A stretch of 58,953 nucleotides of DNA from a virus, in IMG/VR virus record IMGVR_UViG_3300009788_000015, positions 1-58,953 of that record. One strand, written 5' to 3'. The position numbers and the translations under genes are program-made. The notes beneath the pieces are model-generated. The model was not told the DNA's origin, made no database searches, and saw only the letters and a list, made by a program, of their open reading frames with translations. Positions within the stretch are counted from its first letter, which is position 1, and every line of letters begins with the position of its first letter. Shown piece by piece: positions 14,957 through 21,379 of this stretch.

Positions 14957-16597
14957 CTAGCCCAAGACGTCCTCGATGACGCCGCGTTCGTGGACAACTT
15001 CGTCGAAGGTTGTATCACCCTTTCCGTCCAGCGTCGCGGTCCTCCCCGTCTTCTCCTGCCACCGGCGCACCACGACGTCCACGTAGGTCGGCTCCAGCTC
15101 CAGGCCGTAGCACCTGCGCCCGAACAGCTGGGCGGCCATCAAGGTCGTCCCCGTGCCCAGGAACGGCTCCAGCACCAGCCCGCCCTCGGGGCACGAGCTC
15201 ACCACCGCGCGCGCGATCATCCTGGTCGGCTTCGGCGTGGCGTGGCCGTAGCGGTCCTCCTCGACGACCCGCCCGAACTGCCAGACGTCGGTCATGGAGT
15301 CGTGGGCGTTGTCGAAGTAGGACCGAGCCTCGCACACCTGGGCGTACAGTTCCTGGTGGTAGACGACACTTCCTTCCTTGACGTCCGAGAACTGGTCGAC
15401 GAGCTCGTCGTAGCCGATGGAGAAGGCACCACCCTTCGCCGCGGCGCGCAGCTTGTTGTAGTTGGTCCTCGTGATGAAGTGGAACTGAGACTTGCCGAAC
15501 CAGTGCCCGGCCATGCGGGTGCCGGTGATCCGGTTGACGTCCCCGGCCTTCCAGCCCGCAGCGTCGCGCTGCCCGACCATCCACCGGCGCAGGGGCTCGT
15601 AGCCCTCCCAGTATTCGTCCTTGTTCTGGTTGCCGAGGAACTGCTGGCCCCGCATGAGGAACAGGCACCGCTCCGTCTCGGGGCTGTAGCTGTGCTGCCC
15701 CTCACCAGACATGCCGAAGCCAGAGCCTTTGGCCCACACGACCTCGTTGCGCACGTGCAGCTCGTCGACCTCGCTGAGCCCCGCGGCGTACCACAGACGC
15801 CACAGGTCCGGCGCGTTGCCCCAGATATACAGCCCGCAGTTCTGGCGCGCGTAGCGCAGCGCGAGCTGCAGCCACTTGAGCTGGAAGGCGTCGAGCTTGT
15901 CGGCGTAGAGGTTGTCGTTGGCGATGCCGTCGGCCTCCTTACCCATGCCGTAGGGCGGGTCGGCGTGGACCAGGTCGGCGAGCTCCTCACCCATGAGCTT
16001 GCTCACGTGGGCGGCGGTGGTCGCGTCGCCGCACAACACGCGGTGGTTGTCGAGCAGCCAGAGGTCGCCCGAGCGCGTGACCGCCACCTCCTCGACCGAG
16101 GTGAACTCGTCGGCGCCCTCCAGGCCCTTGGGGTCGACCACGTCGGGCTCCAGCAGGCTGGCCAGCGTCGAGGCGTCGAAGCCGAGCAGGTCGACGTCGA
16201 AGTCGTCCAGCGTGTTGAGCTCCCCGACCTCGACCTTCAGCAGGTCGGTGTCCCACCCCGCGCTGATGGTGAGCTGGTTGTCGGCGATCACGTAGGCGTG
16301 CTTCTGCGCCTTCGTCCAGCCCCGCGCCACGACGCACGGCACCTCGTCGACGCCGAGCTTCAGCGCGGCGAGCACGCGGCCGTGGCCGGCAATGATCCCA
16401 TCCTCCTCGTCGACCAGCACCGGGGTCGTCCACCCCCACTCCTCGATCGACGCGGCGATCTGGGCGACCTGCCGGGGCGAGTGGACCCGCGCGTTGTGGG
16501 CGTAGGGCACCAGGTCAGCGACTCGGCGACGGTGGACCTCCTCGGCGGGCCACCCGTTGGACTTCGACACCGGGCGCCGCTTCACCTTGGCCTTCAT
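14957..16597 (-). CDS. ParB-like domain fused to N6/N4 DNA methyltransferase
   Basis: A 546-aa product. Residues ~20-110 are a ParB/sulfiredoxin-like domain (VADLVPYAHNARVHSPRQV, DGIIAGHGRVLAALKLG, with the typical GHGR). The remainder is an amino-methyltransferase: catalytic DPPYG at ~213-217, then a variable target-recognition region, and the SAM-binding EPFLGTGTT at ~478-486 followed by RRCYGLELEPTYVDVVV. Catalytic motif before SAM motif indicates the beta-class order. It probably modifies phage DNA to escape restriction, or marks DNA for packaging, as it neighbours the terminase. It ends IEDVLG. Confidence 0.85.
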   Translation of the reverse strand: MKAKVKRRPVSKSNGWPAEEVHRRRVADLVPYAHNARVHSPRQVAQIAASIEEWGWTTPVLVDEEDGIIAGHGRVLAALKLGVDEVPCVVARGWTKAQKHAYVIADNQLTISAGWDTDLLKVEVGELNTLDDFDVDLLGFDASTLASLLEPDVVDPKGLEGADEFTSVEEVAVTRSGDLWLLDNHRVLCGDATTAAHVSKLMGEELADLVHADPPYGMGKEADGIANDNLYADKLDAFQLKWLQLALRYARQNCGLYIWGNAPDLWRLWYAAGLSEVDELHVRNEVVWAKGSGFGMSGEGQHSYSPETERCLFLMRGQQFLGNQNKDEYWEGYEPLRRWMVGQRDAAGWKAGDVNRITGTRMAGHWFGKSQFHFITRTNYNKLRAAAKGGAFSIGYDELVDQFSDVKEGSVVYHQELYAQVCEARSYFDNAHDSMTDVWQFGRVVEEDRYGHATPKPTRMIARAVVSSCPEGGLVLEPFLGTGTTLMAAQLFGRRCYGLELEPTYVDVVVRRWQEKTGRTATLDGKGDTTFDEVVHERGVIEDVLG

Positions 16598-16635
16598 GCG
16601 GGCGGAGGCTATCCCACGTTAGCTCGGATTGCACG

Positions 16636-16914
16636 TTAGCGGTGATAGGGACAGCGGAAGGCGCAGAAGTCCAGCAGGGACCAGAGCAGGGACTCCGGCA
16701 CGTTGACGTCGTGTGGCCCTTTTCCAAAGTCGGCGTGGCACCTAATCGTGCGTAGCTGCCGACCCTTCCACATCACCGTCGGAAGAGCGGCTACCTCAAC
16801 CCCCCGCTCCTCCATGGTCCTACCGAGGATCGGCTCGACCTCCGCGAACGCCGCGCGCGCCCTAGCTAGGCAGCGTTCTTCGTGCAGGCCAACACTGCGT
16901 CCACGATGCCTCAT
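16636..16914 (-). CDS. Hypothetical protein (92 aa)
   Basis: The start overlaps the upstream stop as ATGA. The product has a helical N-terminal part (RARAAFAEVEPILGRTMEER), a strand-rich middle (TVMWKGRQLRTIRCHADFG) and a C-terminal CAFRCPYHR. The Cys/His placement (C-H ... C-x3-C-x2-H) might bind a metal. It is expressed with the Fis-like regulator directly upstream. No family is recognised. Confidence 0.65.
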   Translation of the reverse strand: MRHRGRSVGLHEERCLARARAAFAEVEPILGRTMEERGVEVAALPTVMWKGRQLRTIRCHADFGKGPHDVNVPESLLWSLLDFCAFRCPYHR

Positions 16915-17273
16915 ACGTACGCCGGCTCGCCCCGCCGACCCTCCATGATGTGTCTAGCCAGGATCAACCCGTTGGCCACGCCGTGGTCGTATACGTTGCC
17001 CCCTTCGCCCTTCGTGACCTGTGAAGCCGCCACCTCGGTGACCGCGCGGAGCCGGTCGAGTCTCTTCTTCAGGCGCAGTCGCATCGACTGTTCCCTGGCC
17101 CTCTCGGTCATCGCGGTCACGCGGAACTTCCTGTAGAGCGTGGAACGTGCGACGCCCAATAGCTTGGCAGCCTCCTTGAGGTCGCCCCTGGTGAGTTGAA
17201 TCGCGCGCGCCACGTGGTCGTCTGCGACTTCGTGTAGGGTCGGAAACTCGGCCTTCTCGCGCCGGTCATACAT
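16911..17273 (-). CDS. Fis-type helix-turn-helix DNA-binding protein
   Basis: A 120-aa product. Residues ~18-52 (DHVARAIQLTRGDLKEAAKLLGVARSTLYRKF, given here as consecutive short parts: an AIQLTRGD helix, AAKLLGVARSTLYRKF recognition unit) match the HTH found at the C-terminus of Fis and NtrC-type regulators. The rest is a basic helix (RLRLKKRLDRLRAV) and a short C-terminal domain. It is likely a phage transcription factor or DNA-architectural protein at the entry to the packaging operon. Its start overlaps the stop of the small upstream gene. Confidence 0.75.
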   Translation of the reverse strand: MYDRREKAEFPTLHEVADDHVARAIQLTRGDLKEAAKLLGVARSTLYRKFRVTAMTERAREQSMRLRLKKRLDRLRAVTEVAASQVTKGEGGNVYDHGVANGLILARHIMEGRRGEPAYV

Positions 17274-17424
17274 CTCTTCCTTGCTGCAGCTGCGAGCGCA
17301 CGCGCTTCCTCGCGACCCAGCAAAACGGCGTCCAGCGGTACCCCTGGATGTAGATACGCTCCCAGGAGAACCACCTCCCGCCCGCGCGAGACCACCTCCC
17401 CAGCCTCGGTAAGATCACCCTCAC
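17266..17424 (-). CDS. Small basic Trp/Arg-rich protein (52 aa)
   Basis: A GTG frame with GGAGG 8 nt upstream, beginning just after the previous gene and overlapping the Fis-like gene's ATG at its end. The product (MRVILPRLGRWSRAGGRWFS..., then YIQGYRWTPFCWVARKRV) is strongly basic and aromatic. A different overlapping frame is longer but gives an Ala/Arg-rich product, so this reading is preferred. The function is unknown; nucleic-acid or membrane-surface binding would suit its composition. Confidence 0.6.
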   Translation of the reverse strand: MRVILPRLGRWSRAGGRWFSWERIYIQGYRWTPFCWVARKRVRSQLQQGRDV

Positions 17425-17425
17425 G

Positions 17426-18139
17426 TCACTCGCCTCCCGGGATCAGCCCGTAGGCGTGCGTGGCCACGTAGCCCAGCTCGTTCTCCTCTGGCGCCTCGAC
17501 GACCAGCTGCACGTACATCGGGGCGGTGAGTCGGACCTGGCCGTGGACCTCCACGATGCCCGAGGTCGGCTGCCGGTGGAACCTGGGGCCGTAGTCCGTG
17601 ACCTGGAGCCCGGGGAAGGGCAGCACCACGTCGAAGGGGACCAGCTGCAGGACCGGTTCGTCGACGGTGTTCCAGTTCACCGGCTCCTCGAGGAGCGTGG
17701 GCGAGAACACCAGCCAGGCATCCCGCTCGGACACCCCCTCCTCGCCGCCGGTCGTGAACCAGATCGTCAACGTGGAGCTGCGCAGCACGTCGTCGCGCCG
17801 GGGCAGCAAGTGGACGATGACCTGCGGCGGCGGCTCGACGGTGGAGGTGCTCACCACTTGGTCCTCGGGAGGGAAGGCTCGGAGCTCATAAATCGGCTCG
17901 GCCATCGCGGGCGCGAGCTCGGCCCGCAGCACGCCCCGGGTGACCACGTCGGCGTCGACGGGCGGCGGCCTCCCCGCTGCCTGGTCGAGCAGCTCGCCGA
18001 GCGTCAGCGGCCGCTCCGGTTCAACCACCTGCTGAATGGGCGTGCAGGTGAAGGCCAGCGTCAACCAGATCACCGCCACCGTGGCCCAGAGCGTGCCGAA
18101 CAGCACCTTCGCCACGGCCCTCTCAGTTTGGTAGTTCAC
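17426..18139 (-). CDS. Membrane-anchored hypothetical protein (237 aa)
   Basis: The start is the GTG at 18139, overlapping the preceding stop (GTGA). After a short cytoplasmic head (NYQTERAVAKVLF) there is one hydrophobic segment (LWATVAVIWLTLAFTC) ending in a Cys that is not a good lipobox, so a signal anchor is more likely. The large external part is beta-rich (PQVIVHLLPRRDDVL, VNWNTVDEPVLQLVPFDV, APMYVQLVVEAPEE). It could be a superinfection-exclusion or envelope-acting protein. No family is recognised. Confidence 0.65.
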   Translation of the reverse strand: MNYQTERAVAKVLFGTLWATVAVIWLTLAFTCTPIQQVVEPERPLTLGELLDQAAGRPPPVDADVVTRGVLRAELAPAMAEPIYELRAFPPEDQVVSTSTVEPPPQVIVHLLPRRDDVLRSSTLTIWFTTGGEEGVSERDAWLVFSPTLLEEPVNWNTVDEPVLQLVPFDVVLPFPGLQVTDYGPRFHRQPTSGIVEVHGQVRLTAPMYVQLVVEAPEENELGYVATHAYGLIPGGE

Positions 18140-18261
18140 GACTCCTCCAACACCCGCACGTGCAGGGCCTCGTCCACCCGACGCCCGCGCTGCCGCCAAA
18201 GGCAGAACCACAGTTGACCGTCCTCGGTGCGGTACCTAGTCCACAGGGTCTTCCAGAACAT
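18136..18261 (-). CDS. Small hypothetical protein (41 aa)
   Basis: The start ATG follows AAAGGAG with 7 nt spacing; the stop overlaps the next GTG (GTGA). The product (MFWKTLWTRYRTEDGQLWF...) is aromatic and basic at the N-terminus, with balanced composition. It belongs to the chain of overlapping accessory genes 17.2-20.2 kb. No function can be assigned. Confidence 0.65.
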   Translation of the reverse strand: MFWKTLWTRYRTEDGQLWFCLWRQRGRRVDEALHVRVLEES

Positions 18262-18265
18262 CTGC

Positions 18266-18793
18266 CTACTCCTTTGGTTTGTGGTCGTGGTGGTCCGGGT
18301 GGACCATGTCGGATTCCTCGGCGCCTTCGTTCCCCTTGGCCTCCCCGTCTCTGGGCACAGCGAAGGCGGCCATGATCTCCACGCCGCGTTCGACGAGTTT
18401 CCGCGGCGTAACGTCCTGGTCGTCGAGCAGCCACTCCATACTCGCCACGGTGTGCTCGGCGGCCAGCCTGAAGCTGACGTCGAAGGCGTTGAACGCCTCG
18501 CTGGACAAGTGCTCGCCGACGACGCGCCTAGGAATCTCGAAGTAGGCGTGGCACACGTGCAGCAGCTCGTGCCGCAGCGTCTCCAGGACGTGGCCCGCGT
18601 CGTCGTGCTTCGCCGAGTCAAACCCCAGCGTCGCGCGAAAGTGCGGCACGTCCACCAGGCACGTGCCGATGTCGTCGTCAGCCAAGGCGCGGTAATGGAC
18701 ATTGACGTGCCACCGGCTCAGGCCCAGGGCCATCCGCATCTCGCGGACCGCCCCGTCGACGACCTTGCGAACCTGCGCGTCGCTCATGCTCAT
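18266..18793 (-). CDS. Zincin-like putative metallopeptidase (HExxH)
   Basis: A 175-aa product starting MSMSDAQVRKVVDG, overlapping the upstream stop as TGATG. Residues ~70-85 read LETLRHELLHVCHAYFE, containing the HExxH zinc-binding helix typical of small zincins. Upstream strands (HVNVHYRALADDDIGTC, FRATLGFD) fit the edge-strand arrangement of that fold. The C-terminal tail is acidic and His-rich. In phages such proteins may be peptidases, or have lost catalysis. A role in lysis or head maturation is possible but unsupported. Confidence 0.65.
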   Translation of the reverse strand: MSMSDAQVRKVVDGAVREMRMALGLSRWHVNVHYRALADDDIGTCLVDVPHFRATLGFDSAKHDDAGHVLETLRHELLHVCHAYFEIPRRVVGEHLSSEAFNAFDVSFRLAAEHTVASMEWLLDDQDVTPRKLVERGVEIMAAFAVPRDGEAKGNEGAEESDMVHPDHHDHKPKE

Positions 18794-19215
18794 CAGTCCA
18801 CCCTCTTGACCCGCAGGCCCATGAAGCACATGTCCAGTGCGAGGTCCTCTGTCACCGTGAAGTTCAGCAGGTTGCGCTCGCAAGCCCTGGTGACCTCGTC
18901 CTCGGTGAGCACAATCTCCGACACCCCCGCCCTGATCAAGCTTGCCGCGCGCTCGGAGAGCCGTTCGAGCTCTCCTCGAGCTTCAGGAAAGAGGGTCGCC
19001 TCCGGAAAACCACCGTACACAGACGTGTTGCTGAACCGATCGACGGACACGACGACTTCTGCAGAGCGCCTATCCGCGCACGTCGAGCACGGACACCGGC
19101 TCCACAACCACTCCCACCGCAGCTGCCACGCCTTCGGCATCGGCTCGTTCCACGGCCGGATCAGCTCAGAGGCCAAGGAGATGGCAGCGCAGAAGATCAA
19201 CATGGCCCAGATCAT
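18793..19215 (-). CDS. Membrane-anchored hypothetical protein (140 aa)
   Basis: The N-terminus (MIWAMLIFCAAISLASELI) is a single hydrophobic anchor, followed by a Trp-rich stretch and a CPCSTC cluster, then a soluble helical/beta region (GELERLSERAASLIRAGVSEIVLTEDEV). Start and stop both overlap neighbours (ATGA, TGATG). It might bind a metal through the Cys cluster. Family unknown. Confidence 0.65.
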   Translation of the reverse strand: MIWAMLIFCAAISLASELIRPWNEPMPKAWQLRWEWLWSRCPCSTCADRRSAEVVVSVDRFSNTSVYGGFPEATLFPEARGELERLSERAASLIRAGVSEIVLTEDEVTRACERNLLNFTVTEDLALDMCFMGLRVKRVD

Positions 19216-19424
19216 GGTGACAGCGCCGGCCGGGGGCGGGGCGGGGTCGACTGGCCGTGGTCCCGCGTCCCTGCCGGTTGGCTGCCCGACATCGTGCCCA
19301 ACGGCGGCGCGGAGTCAATAGGAGGCGGAACCTGCAAGGTTATAGGCCCAGGAACCCGCCGGCCGTCAGGGCTCTCGCCCTTGCCCCCTGACCAGCGGGC
19401 CCCAGGCACCCGCAATCGTCTCAC
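19212..19424 (-). CDS. Pro-rich hypothetical protein (70 aa), doubtful
   Basis: A GTG frame overlapping both the upstream stop (GTGA) and the downstream start (ATGA), which is the only strong argument for it. The product is rich in Pro, Gly and Arg (VPPPIDSAPPLGTMS, STPPRPRPALSP), a composition that also arises by chance in G+C-rich DNA. It may be a real disordered linker protein or only a spacer. Confidence 0.4.
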   Translation of the reverse strand: MRRLRVPGARWSGGKGESPDGRRVPGPITLQVPPPIDSAPPLGTMSGSQPAGTRDHGQSTPPRPRPALSP

Positions 19425-19621
19425 TCGCCGGGGTCGTCCACCAGCCCTTCGTTTTCGCTGCTAGGACCAGGCAGCGGAATCAGCTGCAGGCGGAGCCCCA
19501 GGGCCTCGGCGACGCCCCGCATGTGCGGCGCGTGCTCCACGCAGATGCCGGCCTCGTCCTCCCCCGGCCAGGTGAACCGATACGCGGCGACAGCGCCACA
19601 ACCCTGTTGGCTGCAGATCAC
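19421..19621 (-). CDS. Small Cys/His-containing protein (66 aa)
   Basis: GTG start overlapping the upstream stop (GTGA). The product begins MICSQQGCGAVAAYRFTWPG and continues ICVEHAPHMRGVAEALG; Cys3, Cys8, Cys27 and His30 could form a treble-clef-like zinc site. This is one of many short Cys-rich products of this phage. No specific function is evident. Confidence 0.65.
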   Translation of the reverse strand: MICSQQGCGAVAAYRFTWPGEDEAGICVEHAPHMRGVAEALGLRLQLIPLPGPSSENEGLVDDPGE

Positions 19622-20004
19622 GCGACCTCGACCCAGAGCGCGACCACGCCCTCGGCGACGCCCTGCAGGTCGCTCTTGCCGAGGTCCGTGATCGGGCCGA
19701 TATACACGGCGAGCTTTTCCTGCTCGCGGGCGTACGCCAGGTCGACCTCCTTGCGCGCCAAGAACTTCGACCGCTCGCGCACGTTGTGCATCGAGTCCAA
19801 CACGTCGAAGCCCGCTCGCTTCGCCGACTCCTGCCCAACCTCGAAGGCCTTGAAGCCCACGGGCGTGCGACAGTTGCCAGCGATGAACACAACCCAGAGC
19901 GCGGCGTTGTCCTTCGCCGGCCCGAGCGGCAACTTCGGCACGCTGAAGCCCGCGAGCATCGCGCTGGCGCCGGCGATGAGTCCACGCCTGGTGATCCTCT
20001 CCAC
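19618..20004 (-). CDS. Hypothetical protein with twin-arginine-like N-terminus (128 aa)
   Basis: The GTG at 20004 follows AAGGAGG, so a longer upstream reading is not needed. The product opens ERITRRGLIAGASAMLAGF: two Arg followed by Gly-Leu and a hydrophobic run, resembling a twin-arginine (Tat) signal. The mature part (ALWVVFIAGNCRTPVGFKAFEVGQE) is mixed alpha/beta. Export to the periplasm is possible; function unknown. Confidence 0.6.
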   Translation of the reverse strand: MERITRRGLIAGASAMLAGFSVPKLPLGPAKDNAALWVVFIAGNCRTPVGFKAFEVGQESAKRAGFDVLDSMHNVRERSKFLARKEVDLAYAREQEKLAVYIGPITDLGKSDLQGVAEGVVALWVEVA

Positions 20005-20005
20005 G

Positions 20006-20233
20006 TCAGTCCTCCTTGCCCGGCGCGTCGTCTCCCTCGCCAAGTTCGCGCACGAACCCAACCAGCAGCATCAGGCCCTTGCACGGGTCGGTGCCCACGT
20101 CGTGCGGCCTCGTGCAGGTGATGAGCACGCAGCCGTCGTGGGCTAGCTGCGCGGCGGGTTGCCTCGCCTGGCGTCTGGTGCGCCAGCCGCAGAGCTGGCA
20201 GTACCACTGGTTGAGGTATCGTTCGCTGGCCAT
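20006..20233 (-). CDS. Small zinc-ribbon-like protein (75 aa)
   Basis: The ATG at 20233 lies 8 nt after a promoter-like -10 box and has no clear ribosome site, so it may be translated from a very short leader. The product has YCQLCGWR and CVLITCTRPHD, i.e. two Cys pairs plus a His, in the layout of a zinc finger. The C-terminus is acidic. It starts the accessory run that leads down to the Fis-like gene. Confidence 0.6.
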   Translation of the reverse strand: MASERYLNQWYCQLCGWRTRRQARQPAAQLAHDGCVLITCTRPHDVGTDPCKGLMLLVGFVRELGEGDDAPGKED

Positions 20234-20241
20234 AGGTCGCA

Positions 20242-20270
20242 AGGATGCCAACTGGGCGCCCCGAGGTCAA
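20242..20270 (-). promoter_or_regulatory. Putative leftward promoter (TTGACC-17-CATCCT)
   Basis: On the minus strand TTGACC (20265-20270) and CATCCT (20242-20247) are 17 bp apart in the short gap after the RusA-HTH gene. The -35 box is near consensus, the -10 is weak. It would start transcription a few nt upstream of the ATG at 20233 and so drive the 16.6-20.2 kb genes. Confidence 0.35.
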
Positions 20271-20323
20271 ACCCGTTCGCCGGGGGCCGGTCTCCTCAGG
20301 CGCAGCGAACCGCCGCCGCTTCG

Positions 20324-21352
20324 TCACCCGAGCAGCTCCTCGACCTCGCGCAGGGACCTGGCCATGCGGCGCCACCACTCCAGGAGCACGTCGACGTTGC
20401 GGACCTCGCCCCGCTCGGCCTTGCCGATCCACCAGGCGGACAGCCCGGTCCACCCGGCCACCTCCCTGGGCGACAGCCCGGACCGCCGTCGAAGGACGAA
20501 CGCCTCCTCGTGCGCCTCCAGGCGCCGCAGGTTGGCCCGTGGTGGCCCCGATTCGCCCAGCTCCCACCGGTGGTACCGACCGGCCGCGACGCCGTACAGG
20601 GCGGCACACGCCCCCTGGGAGAGTCCTGCGCGGCGTCGGCTGACCTCCAGGGTCTCGCCCAGCGTCAGGTCATCAACAGTCAGGATCGGCTCCACGATCG
20701 TCGGATCCTTTTCTAATCGGTAGATCGCCACGTGGGCGCCAGGCTCCTGGCCCGGGTCGGCCCACAGCTTGAGCGGCGGCGCCCAGGCCACCTGCTGGTC
20801 GTCGCACCATACCAGGTGCGGGCAGCCGTCAAAGCCCCCGAGGGCGTCCACCAGCGCCTTGCCGAGGTTGTCCGCGTCGGGCTTGGAGGTGTGGAAGGTC
20901 GGGGCCCCGGCCTTGAGCTCCCGGTCCCGCCGCCCGGCGACGTGGTGCGACTTGGGCCGCCGGAACCTGAAGGTCATCTCGACGGCCACCGCGACACCGA
21001 GGGGGACCAGCCCGGTCACCCCGCCGCGGAGCAGGGCCAGCCGACACGCGGCCCGGGCGCCGTGCTTCCACGCGTCGGCCGAGTGGTCCCGGTGGATTCG
21101 ACCGTCCTGCCCCTTCCTCGCCCGGGGCTCGCCGGCGGGTTCGCCCTCGACTTCGAAGGCGGTGAAGTCGAGGTCGCGGGATTTGCTGGCCCTTTGGGGG
21201 GCCCCCCTACGGGGGGCACCCCCCCAGGGGCCACCAAACCTCATCCCGTGCGGCCCATCCGGCCTTTGCTGGCCCTTTTTGGTAACGCACTGTGCTACAT
21301 GGGTTTGTGACTTTGCTGGCCCATCCGGCCCTTTTGCTGGCCCACCCTTCAC
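20324..21352 (-). CDS. rusA: RusA-type Holliday-junction resolvase fused to two helix-turn-helix domains
   Basis: A 342-aa product. Residues ~90-205 match RusA: basic beta strands (GVAVAVEMTFRFRRPKSHH), TFHTSKPDADNLGKALVDALGG with KPDxDN at ~156, and VWCDDQQVAW, giving the three catalytic Asp. Residues ~215-330 are two XRE-type HTH units (RRRAGLSQGACAALYGVAAGRYHRWE and RRRSGLSPREVAGWTGLSAWWIGKAE), closely paralogous to the stand-alone protein at 44407-44766. RusA alone is ~120 aa, so this is a genuine fusion in one open frame. It probably resolves recombination intermediates and may bind a specific site or autoregulate. GTG start overlaps the RepA stop. Ends EELLG. Confidence 0.85.
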   Translation of the reverse strand: MKGGPAKGPDGPAKSQTHVAQCVTKKGQQRPDGPHGMRFGGPWGGAPRRGAPQRASKSRDLDFTAFEVEGEPAGEPRARKGQDGRIHRDHSADAWKHGARAACRLALLRGGVTGLVPLGVAVAVEMTFRFRRPKSHHVAGRRDRELKAGAPTFHTSKPDADNLGKALVDALGGFDGCPHLVWCDDQQVAWAPPLKLWADPGQEPGAHVAIYRLEKDPTIVEPILTVDDLTLGETLEVSRRRAGLSQGACAALYGVAAGRYHRWELGESGPPRANLRRLEAHEEAFVLRRRSGLSPREVAGWTGLSAWWIGKAERGEVRNVDVLLEWWRRMARSLREVEELLG

Positions 21353-21379
21353 GACAGTAGGTCCCCGATTTGCTGGCCC
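21182..21379. repeat. Five copies of TTTGCTGGCCC (candidate iterons)
   Basis: The exact 11-mer occurs at 21182-21192, 21265-21275, 21312-21322, 21333-21343 and 21369-21379, all in the same orientation, within the end of the RepA gene and the start of the RusA gene. It is read in three different codon phases (encoding GPAK, GQQ and RASK), so selection is on DNA, not protein. A second unit, GGCCCATCCGGCC, occurs twice. Iterons beside a RepA-type helicase suggest a replication origin or an operator. Confidence 0.6.
21196..21235. repeat. G/C-tract palindromes
   Basis: GGGGGGCCCCCC at 21196-21207 is a perfect 12-bp palindrome, followed within a few bases by further G6 and C7 runs that can pair with it. 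The tract lies inside the iteron cluster and inside the RusA coding sequence, where it encodes Gly/Pro/Arg. It could form hairpins or G-rich structures. Confidence 0.5.

Noticed and set aside
20234-20323. GTG frame overlapping the RusA-HTH stop
   Set aside because: It continues for hundreds of codons antiphase to better genes and its product becomes Arg-rich; only the overlap favoured it.
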